From contig CACZOA010000009.1 in the NCBI GenBank assembly GCA_902782665.1, positions 62,001 through 126,000 of the forward strand: a stretch of 64,000 nucleotides of DNA, given 5' to 3'. Of the stretch, positions 26,117-37,200 are shown one piece after another. The translations under genes and the position numbers were made by a program. The DNA comes from an uncultured Bacteroidales bacterium (GTDB lineage Bacteria; Bacteroidota; Bacteroidia; Bacteroidales; Paludibacteraceae). Under the pieces are notes generated by a model. It had not been told where the DNA came from and searched no databases. It saw only the letters and a program-made list of their open reading frames with translations. Numbering within the stretch: the first letter of the stretch is position 1; every line of letters starts with the position of its first letter.

Positions 26117-28603
26117 ATGGATTTTGGACATTTTGACGATGCGAACCGTGAGTTCGTCATCACCAATCCCGCAACCCCATTTCCTTGGATCAACTACCTT
26201 GGAAATGAGGATTTTTTTGGTTTGATCTCAAACACAGGTGGAGGTTATGATTTCTACAAGGACGCTAAGTTCCGTCGTATCACTCGTTACCGTTACAATG
26301 GAGTTCCTATGGACAACGGTGGTCGTTACTTCTATATCAACGACAATGGTACAGTTTGGAACCCAGGATGGAAGCCTTGCAAGACTCCGCTAGATTCTTA
26401 CGAGTGCCGCCACGGTATGAACTACACTCGCATCACTGGTTCAAAGAACGGTATCGAGGCATCTGTTTTGTTCTTCGTTCCATTGAAGACTTGGGCAGAG
26501 GTTCAGAAAGTCACTTTAAAGAACACAACTACTTACACAAAGAAGATCAAGTTGTTCTCTTTCGCTGAGTGGTGTTTGTGGAATGCAGCTACAGATATGG
26601 AGAACTTCCAGCGTAACTGGTCTACAGGAGAGGTTGAGATCGACGGTAGCGTAATCTACCACAAGACAGAGTATAAGGAGCGTCGTGATCACTACGCATA
26701 CTACGCAGTGACAAATGCAAAGATCGACGGTTACGATACAGACCGTGAGTCATTCATCGGTCTATACAATGAGTTCGCTGATCCTCAGTGTGTAATGGCA
26801 GGTAAGCCAGGTAACTCATTGGCACACGGTTGGTCACCAATCGCATCTCACTATATCGAGGTTGAGCTTAAGCCAGGTGAGAGCAAAGACTACATCTTCG
26901 TTCTAGGTTATGTTGAGAACAAGCTAGAGGAGAAGTTCAGCAAGGAAGACATCGCACGCAAGAAGAGCGGAGAGTTGATCTCTTCACAGGATTCAGACGT
27001 TACTCTTGTCAACAAGACTAAAGCAAAAGAGCTTATCAAGCGTTTCTCTACAGTAGCTGCTGTTGACGCTGCATTTGCAGAGTTGGCTAACTTGTGGGAT
27101 ATCTTGCTTGACAAGTATGCAGTTAAGTCGGATGACGAGAAACTTAACCGTATGGTTAACATCTGGAGCCAGTACCAGTGTATGATCACATTCAACTTCT
27201 CTCGTTCTGCATCATTCTTCGAGAGTGGAGTTGGTCGTGGTATGGGATTCCGTGACTCTAACCAGGACTTGGTTGGATTCGTTCACCAGATTCCATCTCG
27301 TGCTCGCGAGCGTATAATTGATATCGCATCTACACAGTTCCCAGACGGAGGATGCTACCACCAGTACCAGCCACTTACAAAGCATGGTAACAACGATATC
27401 GGTGGTGGATTCAACGATGACCCATGCTGGTTGATCTTCGGTACTGTAGCTTACGTTAAGGAGTCTGGAGACTTCTCTATCCTTAAGGAGCCAGTTCCAT
27501 TCGACAACAAGCCAGGTACAGAGGTTTCATTGTTTGAGCACTTGAAGATCTCTTTCAACCACGTTGTAAACAACCTAGGGCCTCACATGTTGCCACTTAT
27601 CGGCCGTGCTGACTGGAACGACTGCTTGAACTTGAACTGTTTCTCTTGGGATCCAAATGAGTCATTCCAGACAACAGAGAACAATTCAGTAGGTTCAAAG
27701 GCAGAGTCTCTAATGATCGCAGGTTTGTTCGTTGTAACAGGTAAGGATTATGTAGAGCTATGTAGAGAGATCGGTGAGACAGCAGAGGCTGAGCGTGCAC
27801 AGAAGTGCATCGACTCAATGATCGAGGCTGTCAAGAAGCACGGTTGGGACGGAGAATGGTACCTACGTGCATACGACTTCTACGGAAACAAGATCGGATC
27901 TAAGGAGTGTGAGGAAGGAAAGATCTTCATCGAGTCACAGGGATTCTGTACAATGGCAGGTATCGGACTTGAGGAAGGTATGGTTGACAAGGCTATCGAC
28001 TCATGTAAGAAATATCTTGACTGTGAGCACGGTATGGTACTTAACAACCCAGCATTCACATCATATCACGTTGAGATGGGTGAGATTTCTTCTTATCCTG
28101 CAGGATACAAGGAGAACGCAGGTATCTTCTGTCACAACAACCCATGGGTTATCATCGGTGAGACAGTAGCCGGACGTGGTAACGACGCTTGGGAGTTGTT
28201 CCGCAAGATCAGCCCAATGTATTTGAAGGATCAGGCACTTCACAAGGTAGAGCCATACGTAAACTGCCAGATGGTTGCAGGTAAGGATGCTGCTAAGCCA
28301 GGTGAGGGTAAGAACTCATGGTTGACAGGTACAGCTGCATGGATGTGGTTGACAGTTAGCCAGTACTTGCTAGGTGTTAAGCCTTCTTACAAAGGTTTGG
28401 AGATCAATCCATGTCTTCCATCAGACATGAAGGGTTACACAGTTAACCGTAAGTTCCGTGATGCAGATTACGTCATCAAGGTAACTAACTCTGGAGCTCA
28501 GAAGGGAGTTAAGAAGTTGATCGTTAACGGTAAGGAAATTGCCGGCAACATCGTTCCTATGCAGCCAGCTGGTTCTAAGACTGTTGTTGAGGTTGAGATG
28601 TAA
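26117..28603 (+). CDS. Cellobiose phosphorylase (GH94)
   Basis: 828 residues, the usual length for GH94 cellobiose phosphorylase. The N-terminal beta-sandwich region opens [21 protein letters not shown] (typical), followed by [24 protein letters not shown]. The (alpha/alpha)6 barrel contains the catalytic Asp in [11 protein letters not shown] (about residue 499), with GFRDSNQDL and [10 protein letters not shown] around the active site. It splits cellobiose with phosphate into glucose 1-phosphate and glucose in the cytoplasm, saving ATP. No signal peptide is present, as expected. Codon use is strongly biased, indicating high expression. GH5 and two GPH symporters follow, making a cellodextrin route. 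Close GH94 relatives act on other beta-glucobioses, but the N-terminus favours cellobiose. Confidence 0.93.
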   Translation: MDFGHFDDANREFVITNPATPFPWINYLGNEDFFGLISNTGGGYDFYKDAKFRRITRYRYNGVPMDNGGRYFYINDNGTVWNPGWKPCKTPLDSYECRHGMNYTRITGSKNGIEASVLFFVPLKTWAEVQKVTLKNTTTYTKKIKLFSFAEWCLWNAATDMENFQRNWSTGEVEIDGSVIYHKTEYKERRDHYAYYAVTNAKIDGYDTDRESFIGLYNEFADPQCVMAGKPGNSLAHGWSPIASHYIEVELKPGESKDYIFVLGYVENKLEEKFSKEDIARKKSGELISSQDSDVTLVNKTKAKELIKRFSTVAAVDAAFAELANLWDILLDKYAVKSDDEKLNRMVNIWSQYQCMITFNFSRSASFFESGVGRGMGFRDSNQDLVGFVHQIPSRARERIIDIASTQFPDGGCYHQYQPLTKHGNNDIGGGFNDDPCWLIFGTVAYVKESGDFSILKEPVPFDNKPGTEVSLFEHLKISFNHVVNNLGPHMLPLIGRADWNDCLNLNCFSWDPNESFQTTENNSVGSKAESLMIAGLFVVTGKDYVELCREIGETAEAERAQKCIDSMIEAVKKHGWDGEWYLRAYDFYGNKIGSKECEEGKIFIESQGFCTMAGIGLEEGMVDKAIDSCKKYLDCEHGMVLNNPAFTSYHVEMGEISSYPAGYKENAGIFCHNNPWVIIGETVAGRGNDAWELFRKISPMYLKDQALHKVEPYVNCQMVAGKDAAKPGEGKNSWLTGTAAWMWLTVSQYLLGVKPSYKGLEINPCLPSDMKGYTVNRKFRDADYVIKVTNSGAQKGVKKLIVNGKEIAGNIVPMQPAGSKTVVEVEM

Positions 28604-28622
28604 TTCATCTTCATAAGACAAG

Positions 28623-28656
28623 AGGGGAGTCTTTTTAAAGACTCTCCCCTTTTTTC
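28623..28656 (+). terminator. Terminator after the GH94 gene
   Basis: AGGGGAGTCTTT pairs with AAAGACTCTCCCCT (two-base bulge) and is followed by six T residues, 20 nt after the stop codon. Confidence 0.88.
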
Positions 28657-28686
28657 CTATTCTAGTCATTCATAAAAGGGAATAAT

Positions 28687-29862
28687 ATGAGAAGACTGAT
28701 ATTCGCTTTAGCGATATTAACTGCCACATTGATGTCATGTAGCGTGGAGACGGCAGATAAAAAAGCATCCGCAGTAGCGGTCGATACCACACCTCCATTG
28801 AAAAGATATGGTGCGTTGCAGGTAAAGGGATTGCAACTATGTGACAAAGAAGGAAATCCTGTACAGTTGGCAGGATTAAGTACTATGGGCTATCAATGGT
28901 ATGGCCAGTGTTATACAAAAGAGTCTATCACTAAAATGGTGAAAGACTGGCATATTAGTGTACTTCGCTTAGCGATGTACGTAGAAGAGGGAGGATACAA
29001 TTACAAACCCGAGATCAGAGAAGAGATGTGTAATCTTATAGACATCTGTGAGGAACTTGGTATTTATTGTATTATGGACTGGCATATCCTAACTCCAGGC
29101 AACCCTCTAGATCCAAGATATTCGAAAGCAGAGGATTTCTTCAGATATATGGCAAAGCGTAATGCGAATAAGCAGAACGTGTTGTATGAGATATGTAATG
29201 AGCCAAACGGTTCGTCTGTAACATGGGACACAATCGCTATTTATGCCAACAAGGTTATTCCAATCATCCACGCCGCATACGATAGCGTCGGAGCACCTCA
29301 TCCTATTATTGTCGTAGGTACACCTCAGTGGTGCCAGCTAGTGGATGCACCAATCAAAGAAGGCAGATTTCAAGGCAACGGAAAAGATTTGGACGCATAC
29401 TTGCCAGATCGTGATGCCCGTTTGAAGTACGACAATATAATGTACGCTTTCCATTTTTACGCTGCGTCTCACAACGAAGGATTTGAGAAAGACGGAAAGC
29501 CACACTATTATGACATGTACACATATCTGTACGACGTGCTTGGCCGTCTACCAGTGTTCTGTACAGAATTCGGATGTGTGGAAGCATGGGGTGGCGGAGA
29601 CGAGGATTTCGACCGTACCGACAAATGGTTGCACATGTTGTCTGGAAACAATGCAGGAAAACAAAGAGTTAGTTTCTGCAACTGGAGTTTCTGCGACAAA
29701 GAGGAAACCGCTTCTATTCTTCAACCAGGTTCATGCAAAGCAAACGAATGGGACAGACGAACTCCAGCAGGAGAATACCTGAAGAGAGTGTTGGGTGTCA
29801 TCAATTGGGGAGCTCAAGACACAACCGTATTAAAGAAAGCAAATATTTACATTAAGAAGTAA
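28687..29862 (+). CDS. GH5 endoglucanase lipoprotein
   Basis: 391 residues with a lipoprotein signal (MRRLIFALAILTATLMSC, Cys18). It resembles GH5 subfamily 2 cellulases: LCDKEGNPVQLAGLSTMGYQW, ISVLRLAMYVEEGGY, MDWHILTPGNP, acid/base Glu about 172 in EICNEPNG, His/Tyr in YAFHFYAASH, and nucleophile Glu about 294 in CTEFGC. An NWSFCDKEETAS tail region is also typical. It probably hydrolyses internal beta-1,4-glucan bonds while tethered to the outer membrane or periplasm, feeding cellodextrins to the transporter encoded 28 nt downstream. A terminator separates it from GH94, so it heads its own unit. Confidence 0.9.
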   Translation: MRRLIFALAILTATLMSCSVETADKKASAVAVDTTPPLKRYGALQVKGLQLCDKEGNPVQLAGLSTMGYQWYGQCYTKESITKMVKDWHISVLRLAMYVEEGGYNYKPEIREEMCNLIDICEELGIYCIMDWHILTPGNPLDPRYSKAEDFFRYMAKRNANKQNVLYEICNEPNGSSVTWDTIAIYANKVIPIIHAAYDSVGAPHPIIVVGTPQWCQLVDAPIKEGRFQGNGKDLDAYLPDRDARLKYDNIMYAFHFYAASHNEGFEKDGKPHYYDMYTYLYDVLGRLPVFCTEFGCVEAWGGGDEDFDRTDKWLHMLSGNNAGKQRVSFCNWSFCDKEETASILQPGSCKANEWDRRTPAGEYLKRVLGVINWGAQDTTVLKKANIYIKK

Positions 29863-29890
29863 AATAAAATACCTAAAACACAATTTTATC

Positions 29891-31345
29891 ATGGCTTTAA
29901 TTGACCAAAACAATCACAAGCTATCCATACTAGAAAAATGCGCGTATGGAGCAGGAGATATGGCGTGCAATCTATTCTGGGGATTGATTTGTATCGCTTC
30001 TGCATTTTACACTGAGTACTTCGGTTTGGAGGCTGGAGTAGTAGCAACAATGATGTTGGTAGTAGCATGTATTGATATCGCGTTCGACGTTGTTATCGGT
30101 GCGGTTGCCGACAGACACAAAACAAAATGGGGACGTTTCCGTCCTTGGATCCTTTTTGGTGTCGTTCCATTCTGTATCATCGGAATTGTAACATTCACAA
30201 CACCAGAGTTCGACACAACAGCAAAGACAGTGTACGCATACATAACATTCCTAATCATGCGTTTGATGTATTCAGTCGTAAATGTGCCATACGGTGCATT
30301 GATGGGTGTGATGAGTGCAGATTCAGACGAGCGTGACAAGGTTTCAGCATTCCGTAACATCGGAGCTCAGATCGGTTGTATGGTCAGCTATGGTTTCGTT
30401 TTCACTATCGTACGTTTCATCATGGATACCATGAATGTTAACGGACAGAAAGCGTTCTCTACAACAGCTCTTATCTACGCTACAGCAGCGTTCATCCTTT
30501 TGATGATCACATTCTTGTTCACAAGAGAGCGTGTAGAGCCAGCAGCTCAGGAGCAGTCTAATTTGTCACAGGACCTAAAGGATTTGGGTGCAAACAAGCC
30601 TTGGATCATGTTGACAATTGCAAATATCGCTATGTTGTTCTTTGTATTCGTACACAACGGTTTGATCGCATACTATGCAAAATATTATCTTGCTGACAGC
30701 TACGATACAGTAAACGACGTTGCTGTGTTCAACGCAACATTGTTCGGATTCCAGCTTAACTGGGAGACAATCTCAACTATCCTATTGAGTATGGGTTCTA
30801 TCCTTACTATCATCGGTACAATGCTTATCCGTCCAATCGCATCTAAGTTTGGTAAGAAGCCAACATGGATCGGATGTTTCGTTTTGGCATCAGTATGCTC
30901 GATCATGTTGTTGTTCATCGACCGCACAAACATCGGTTTGGTTTTGTTGTTCAACCTATTGTTCTCTTTGACTATCGGACCTTCAGGTTACATGGTATGG
31001 AGTATGTATGCTGACGTTGCTGACAACGCTGAAGTAGAGACTGGACGCCGTGCTACTGGATTGATCTACTCTTCTGCTACAATGGCTCAGAAGCTTGGTC
31101 AGGCAGTTGCCAACTCACTTCCAATCTATTGTTTGGCTGCAGTAGGTTTTGTAGCAAACACTCAGCTTTCAGCAGAAACAATCGACTCTATCAAGACTAT
31201 CTATACTCTTGCTCCAGTAGTAGGAGGTGTGATCGGTATCATTGCATTGTGCTTCTATACAATCGATGAAGATAAGGTTAAAGCAAATTCTGAGAAGCTT
31301 GCTCAGATGAAAGCAAATGGTGGTTCTGATGTTGTAGCACAGTAA
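29891..31345 (+). CDS. GPH-family sugar:cation symporter (copy 1)
   Basis: 484 residues with about 12 TM helices, of the glycoside-pentoside-hexuronide family (MelB/XylP/YicJ-like). Landmarks are EKCAYGAGDMACNLFW, the loop GAVADRHKTKWGRFRPWILFG, VNVPYGALMG, and the C-terminal half GPSGYMVWSMYADVADNAEVETGRRATGLIYS. It imports oligosaccharides or glycosides with H+ or Na+ across the inner membrane. Position after the GH5 lipoprotein and near GH94 suggests cellobiose or cellodextrin uptake; this is inferred. Codon use is highly biased, like GH94. A second copy follows, with the same 3' flanking sequence. Confidence 0.93.
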   Translation: MALIDQNNHKLSILEKCAYGAGDMACNLFWGLICIASAFYTEYFGLEAGVVATMMLVVACIDIAFDVVIGAVADRHKTKWGRFRPWILFGVVPFCIIGIVTFTTPEFDTTAKTVYAYITFLIMRLMYSVVNVPYGALMGVMSADSDERDKVSAFRNIGAQIGCMVSYGFVFTIVRFIMDTMNVNGQKAFSTTALIYATAAFILLMITFLFTRERVEPAAQEQSNLSQDLKDLGANKPWIMLTIANIAMLFFVFVHNGLIAYYAKYYLADSYDTVNDVAVFNATLFGFQLNWETISTILLSMGSILTIIGTMLIRPIASKFGKKPTWIGCFVLASVCSIMLLFIDRTNIGLVLLFNLLFSLTIGPSGYMVWSMYADVADNAEVETGRRATGLIYSSATMAQKLGQAVANSLPIYCLAAVGFVANTQLSAETIDSIKTIYTLAPVVGGVIGIIALCFYTIDEDKVKANSEKLAQMKANGGSDVVAQ

Positions 31346-31663
31346 TATCACTACTTTATAGATATAATTTGGAGACGCAAGTAATTGCGTCTCCTTTTTT
31401 ATCCTTAAAAATCATTTTTTTGCACTTTTAGAGATACCATATTGTTTTTTAAGTACATTTGCAAACAAGAGAATTTCATCGATAATGTTGTTGCTTAGCA
31501 AATTGTATATCAGTCCTTACCAATAGACTTAATTATATAATTTAGGAATGTTTAGGGATTGTAAGATCAATATGTCAAGTGAATTTTTACGACATGAAAT
31601 GTTCTCTCCTTGTTCCATGATAGGAAATTATTGTATGTAAGATATAAAACAAAAACACATTTT
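31346..31663. other. Intergenic region between the two GPH genes
   Basis: After the terminator at 31371-31400, about 260 bp of A/T-rich DNA contain a TACATTTG at 31454-31461 that matches the -7 consensus but lies 203 nt from the next start codon. No ORF or RNA gene is recognised. Confidence 0.5.
31371..31400 (+). terminator. GAGACG-family terminator after GPH copy 1
   Basis: A perfect 10-bp stem (GGAGACGCAA / TTGCGTCTCC, loop GTAA) is followed by TTTTTT. It starts 25 nt after the stop codon. Confidence 0.9.
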
Positions 31664-33133
31664 ATGGAAGTAATTGATCGTAACAATCACAAAGTATCCG
31701 TACTTGAAAAGTGCGCATACGGAGCAGGAGATTTGGCTTGCAACCTATTCTGGGGAATTTCTGTTGTTGCAGCAATGTTTTACACCGACTATTTTGGAAT
31801 CTCCGCAGCGGCGGCCGGTACAATGATGATGATAGTGTCGTACATTGATTTGATTTTCGACGTGTTCATCGGAGCAGCGGCAGACCGATCCAACAGTAAA
31901 TGGGGAAAATTCCGTCCATGGATCCTCTATGGATTTGTTCCGTTCGTAGTCATCGGTTTTTTCACTTTTTATTCACCTGATTTTGCAGACACTTACAAAA
32001 TCATCTATGCATACATCACATACCTGCTTTTCAGAATCATGTATTCTGTGGTTAATGTTCCTTATGGAGCTCTGTTAGGTGTGATTTCAGATGATCCCAA
32101 AGTGCGTGATGAGGTATCAGCTTACAGAAATGTAGGAGCTCAGATAGGCAACTTGGTAAGTTATTCTATGGTATTTAAGTTTGCAGGCATGTGTAAAGAT
32201 CACTTTGAAGTGTCCGCTTCAACTGGATTTTCATACGTGGTGTTTATTTATGCCATCATCGCAGCTATACTGTTATTTTCATGTTTCTATTTCACAAGAG
32301 AACGTGTGACACCAGTCAAAGAAGAGAACAACAACTTGATGCAAGATATTAAGGACATCGTGACAAACAAGCAGTGGATCTGTTTGGCAATTGCAGGAAT
32401 CTCCTTGATTCTCTTTACAAGCTGCCACAACACCATGGTCGCCTACTATGCAAAATATTATATTGCTCAAATGGTGGTAAACCCAGAGTCTGTGGATGCG
32501 GTTGATTTTGTCATTTCTGGAAGATTTCTTGGAATAGAGTTGGATTGGGAATTGTTCTACTTATTGATTAGTGGAATGGGAACCATTCTGACAATTTTAG
32601 GTACAATGATGATCCAGCCTGTAGTAAGGATATATGGAAAAAAAGAGACTTGGATCGCATGTTTTGCGCTATCATCAATAATCACAATCTCATTGGCATT
32701 CATTCCTAAAGAAAATCTGACAACAATCATCCTTCTAAACTGGTTTTTCTCATTGATTATTGGTCCTACAGGTTACATTATGTGGAGTATGTATGCAGAC
32801 GTTGCTGACGATGCAGAGGTCGCTACAGGACGTCGTGCAACAGGATTGATTTACTCATCTGCAACAATCTCACAAAAGTTCGGATATGCTAACGCCAATT
32901 CATTACCTTTGTTTGCCTTAGCTTCAATAGGATTCGTTGCTAACGATATCAACATGACAGCAGAGACACAAGAAACAGTCAAGAATATTTTTGCATTGGT
33001 TCCTTTGGCAGGTTCAATATTGGGTATAGTAGCATTGTTGTTCTACAACATCAATGAAAAGAAGATTGCTGAAAACTCAAAAAAACTTGCTGAGATGAAA
33101 GCAAACGGAGAATCTAATGTTGTTGCTAAATAA
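31664..33133 (+). CDS. GPH-family sugar:cation symporter (copy 2)
   Basis: 489 residues from ATG 31664 (MEVIDRNNHKVSVLEKCAYGAGD), chosen by alignment with the N-terminus of the neighbouring paralogue. An upstream in-frame ATG at 31610 adds 18 unrelated residues. All GPH landmarks of copy 1 are present (DRSNSKWGKFRPWILYG, VNVPYGALLG, MWSMYADVADDAEVATGRRATGLIYS), but the region 155-200 and the central loop differ. Codon use is less biased and more A/T-rich, so expression is probably lower. The two genes and their 3' flanks (TAATATCACTA then a GAGACG hairpin) look like a tandem duplication followed by divergence, perhaps to a different oligosaccharide. Confidence 0.92.
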   Translation: MEVIDRNNHKVSVLEKCAYGAGDLACNLFWGISVVAAMFYTDYFGISAAAAGTMMMIVSYIDLIFDVFIGAAADRSNSKWGKFRPWILYGFVPFVVIGFFTFYSPDFADTYKIIYAYITYLLFRIMYSVVNVPYGALLGVISDDPKVRDEVSAYRNVGAQIGNLVSYSMVFKFAGMCKDHFEVSASTGFSYVVFIYAIIAAILLFSCFYFTRERVTPVKEENNNLMQDIKDIVTNKQWICLAIAGISLILFTSCHNTMVAYYAKYYIAQMVVNPESVDAVDFVISGRFLGIELDWELFYLLISGMGTILTILGTMMIQPVVRIYGKKETWIACFALSSIITISLAFIPKENLTTIILLNWFFSLIIGPTGYIMWSMYADVADDAEVATGRRATGLIYSSATISQKFGYANANSLPLFALASIGFVANDINMTAETQETVKNIFALVPLAGSILGIVALLFYNINEKKIAENSKKLAEMKANGESNVVAK

Positions 33134-33155
33134 TATCACTATTCTATGATTTAAA

Positions 33156-33183
33156 ATGGAGACGCAGGGATTTGCGTCTCCAT
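33156..33183 (+). terminator. GAGACG-family hairpin after GPH copy 2
   Basis: A perfect 11-bp stem (ATGGAGACGCA / TGCGTCTCCAT) with loop GGGATT; the 3' side is only moderately T-rich (TTATAG). It occupies the same relative place as the terminator of copy 1. Confidence 0.75.
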
Positions 33184-33327
33184 TTATAGATCATTTCACA
33201 ATAGATAATTGTTTAAAATAAGTTTCAACATGTGATTTTTAGTGTTTTTTTTCATATTTAGACTACTTTTTAAGATTATTTAGCATTTTTTTGCAATAAC
33301 ATAAATCTTTATATTGTTGCTTTTATG

Positions 33328-33335
33328 TATTTTTG
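33328..33335 (+). promoter_or_regulatory. -7 promoter element of the lipoprotein gene at 33355
   Basis: TATTTTTG matches TAnnTTTG and lies 20 nt before the ATG, giving a very short leader. Confidence 0.45.
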
Positions 33336-33354
33336 TGATGCAAAATAAAAATAT

Positions 33355-33966
33355 ATGAGGAAAATTTATGGCATACTATTTTTTTTCCTTACGTGCTTGT
33401 TATTTAGCAGTTGTTTGGAATCAACTTTGGAAGCAAATGCTTTCAAAGCGCTGCGACCTACCATTAAAGATCCTTCCAGTTATAAACTAATCTCAATAGA
33501 AGCTGTTGATTCACTTACAGAATTCGAAAACATCAACAATGCTATAATGCAGCATGTGCACATGCAAGAAATTACACTATCATTGATTGATGATGAGTTT
33601 AAAAGTGCAGAAGGCAAGACAGACAAGTCGGAAGAATTAAAAAAAATTGACCAATATTTTATTGATGTCAGGACAGACAGTGCGTTAATCTCATTCTTGG
33701 ATAGGAAATTGGGCATGGCAAGTAGAGCACGTGTTTGTGCCATCAAATACGTATATCGATTTCGTTATCTAAACGATGCCGGTTTAATGTCCCCTGGAAT
33801 GTTTTATTTTTGGGCAAAACCAGACGACACTGTAATTCAATTGGCAGAAAAAGAAGAGAGTTTAGACCCAGCACCAGTATCTATTCCAGGTTATGAGGAA
33901 TTGATGGAGGAAGCTATAGAAATGGCTATATTGAAGAAAGATTCAATCGAAGCTTGCTTCGAATAA
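33355..33966 (+). CDS. Lipoprotein of unknown function
   Basis: 203 residues with a clear lipoprotein signal (MRKIYGILFFFLTCLLFSSC; lipobox FSSC, Cys20). The mature part contains ALRPTIKDPSSYKLISIEAVDSLTEFENIN, a pattern (L-DPSSYK-ISIE) seen in uncharacterised Bacteroidales lipoproteins. A predicted helical stretch rich in acidic residues follows, then YRFRYLNDAGLMSPGMFYFWAKPDDTV. No enzyme motif is recognised. It is an isolated gene with its own promoter, sitting between the GPH transporter and the GH8 enzyme. A link to carbohydrate use is possible only by location. Confidence 0.75.
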   Translation: MRKIYGILFFFLTCLLFSSCLESTLEANAFKALRPTIKDPSSYKLISIEAVDSLTEFENINNAIMQHVHMQEITLSLIDDEFKSAEGKTDKSEELKKIDQYFIDVRTDSALISFLDRKLGMASRARVCAIKYVYRFRYLNDAGLMSPGMFYFWAKPDDTVIQLAEKEESLDPAPVSIPGYEELMEEAIEMAILKKDSIEACFE

Positions 33967-34141
33967 ATGGATTTGTGTTATTGATTTTACACAGCTTGAT
34001 AAAAAACTACCCCACTTTGAAATCACCAGATGCTTGTTTATTCTGGAATGCACTTGTTTTTTGTTCAAAACAATTAAGTTTCTTTAACAAATAATCGATT
34101 ATAAAAGGGTTAAGGAACAAGTTTGTATAGATAAAAAGGAC

Positions 34142-34149
34142 TATCTTTG
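34142..34149 (+). promoter_or_regulatory. -7 promoter element of the GH8 gene
   Basis: TATCTTTG fits TAnnTTTG, with TTTG 16 bp upstream (closer than the usual 19-21). The leader to the ATG at 34221 is about 65 nt. Confidence 0.45.
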
Positions 34150-34220
34150 TAGCTGTACAAATTATGATGAGATCTATCGGTTTTGTTAATTTGAATCAAT
34201 AACACAACACCATAAAAGCT

Positions 34221-37200
34221 ATGAATTTTCAAAAAGTAAAAGGATTAATCACAACCCTGACACTTATGGCTCTTACTCCTGTTCTATCAGGACTGAATGC
34301 AGCCAACTGCTACGACACAACCGCTTATATAAAAACCGACATCAACTCGGGCAATCCTTCGTATCCATTCCCTCAATTCTTGGAATACAAAGGAGGAGGC
34401 AAAACATTAGCGAAATATAACGCAGAAGGTGTGACTCATGCAGATATGGAAAAGACAATGCGTGAAGCGTATCAGATAATGAGCCACCGTTGTAGATATG
34501 AAGATACCCTTTGCGGAGTGCCTTACATTACATTTAACAATTTTGAAAAGCATGAAGGTTTGGATTATGGATTTAAATTCTGTACTGAAGGTGATGGCTA
34601 TATGCTATTAGCCTCTGCCATTTTTGCCGACCAACCCACATTTAATGGTTTATGGATGTGGATTCACGATAACAGAATTCCTAAAGTTAAAAGATATTCA
34701 GACGGAGAAATTCTTTTCCCTAATTTTGAATATAACCCTGGTTTAGCCTCTTGGGATGCTAATGGTGAAAATGGTACAAATTTTTTGGATGGTTCCGCTA
34801 CTGATGGAGATGAAGATATAGCATTGGCATTGTTGATCGCATACAAGCAGTGGGGAGATACCATGATGCAAAATGGCAAACCTGTGACTGATTTTAATGG
34901 CAACCCTATTTCTTACAGACAAATGGCGAAGGATTATCTTTCAGCCTTTGTTGATACATTTATGTATACTTCAACTAATGGTGATGGCTCGATCTATAAA
35001 GGAGGTCACTCCAGTGGGGATATTGGTATTGATGGATATGTAACAATGGGAAACAAAGGAGGTGAAATAACTACATGGAGATCTACACAAAAAGATTATC
35101 CTGACATTACGCCTAACTCTATTTTGGGCAATCATAACGGATACTTTGACTATATGGCTCCAGCCTATTATCATGAGTTTGCCAAGTGGCTTGAAGAGGA
35201 GGGTGAAGGAACAGACTGGCAAATCAATCAGTATAGGCGAGGAGAAGCCTCTTCTGACTGGCTCATGGGTGAGGCTTACAAGCAAAATTTGATTCCTTCA
35301 ATCGGCAAATTTGACATTGATGAAGAAGATGACACAAAAGTGATTTTTGAAAATTTTAGTGAAGGCGAAGATTTCCGAGGTGCATGGCGTACTATTCTGA
35401 ATTATTTATGGCATGGCAATCCAAAAACGACTTGGAATCCAAAGACACATCAAATTGATACCGCTGCCAACTCATTCGAATATGACATGGCTGTCCGTTA
35501 TGCGGAATTTTTGAAAAGACCAACAATAGAAAGGTATGAGAATGGATGTGGAAAACTTGGAGCAAGTCCAGAACCTAATAGTCTAAACTGGTTTGGTCCT
35601 GCACAAATTCTACAATGTTATAATATGGACGGCACTGCTGATCTTAATGTTCGTTCAAATTATGCCTTAGGGTGCTCTGCTCCGTCAGTAGTGGCTTTAG
35701 GTGATGAAGAATTATTGGCTGACATTTATCGTGAATGCGAACTAAGATGGGATGCAAATTGTTTTGAAGATGATATTACAGATGATGAACGAAATACCAA
35801 TGCCACTGCAAAGTATTTCCATGGTTGGTTCCGCACCCTAGGCATGTTGGTGACATCAGGTAACCTTGCCGCACCAGCAGACATGAAAGCAAATGCCAAT
35901 GTCAAGGTTTATATGTCTGTCGACAAGACTTTCGCCTATAAAGGTGAAAATGTCTCTTATGATGTTCAAGTCCGTAATTATGGTTCTGCCGACGCAAAAG
36001 ATGCCATCATCACCACCAAACTTGATGCTGATTACGAATTTGTAAGTGCAACTAAGGAAGGAACATATAATGCAGCAAACCACTCTATAACATGGAATAT
36101 TGCCAACATTCCTGGTTTTAAGACTGGCAATCTTTCTGCCACTATGGATACCGTAAGTTTCACAGTAAATGTGAAGAATACAGAAAACAAACTTGTTGGT
36201 CTGACCAGTACAATAAGTGGTTCTAACTTTGACACATGGGAGAGCAACGCTTATCCAAATAATGCGACATACACTATGGAGCGCAACTTGGTGGATATTC
36301 TCGATAATCCGTTTGCTCTTGAAAAGAATGTTGACACAACGGACGTTTCTGTGAACGACACAATAGAATTCACATTGAAGATAGCAGGAAACAATGTCGA
36401 TTGGCTAAACGGTGGCCGTGATAATGTGCGTCTATCATACGGGAACTATCTCCTTGAAAATGGATTTAATCTTTTTCAATTCTTCAAATTCTGGCATGAC
36501 GCTCCTGAAGCCTATATCAATATGGGCAACTACCGTGTGTCTTACTATCTCAACGATACATGCGGGTTAGTTTCTGATAAAAATCAAGAAGGACTTATCT
36601 GCAGATTGGACAATGAAAATGATGCCTTAAAATATGGTTATCTCGAAGATGGAAATGGAATGGAATTTACGATGGAAGATATCCCTACTGGAGCTGATGA
36701 AGATGGAATATGTAACAAACGTATTATTATGAAATTTCCAAATATTCTTTCTGCTACCACATCCCACTTGGAAACGGCATCTAATTCAAAATATTTGATA
36801 CACAAAGGAGTATGGGTTCCTGGCTTATATAGAACTTCAATGAAAAAGAATCCTTTTCCAATACAAGATAATGCCATGGCTGAAATGTTAGCAGACGACT
36901 GGTCTTTCTCAGATAGTGTTGCAACAAAGTATCTTGATGGTATAGATGATAATTTCACACCAATCACCCCAGGATGGTATAATGAGGAGACTTTGGGAGA
37001 TGAAATCACTAATTATGTTCGCCATACTTGTGACGACGACGTTACTGGATTCAGCCGTATTGTAGTAGAAGAGTGGGATGGCTATACATGGCGAAGAATC
37101 CAAGGTAGAGGCCCAGTCAGTGGAATAAACTATCAGAATGTTGTTTTGACTGACAGTCTGCCAAAGGAACTTGAATTCATCAACCAGACTGATGAGAGTG

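Noticed and set aside
31610-31663. 18-residue N-terminal extension of the second GPH transporter
   Set aside because: The paralogue begins at the position matching ATG 31664, and the extension has no counterpart.
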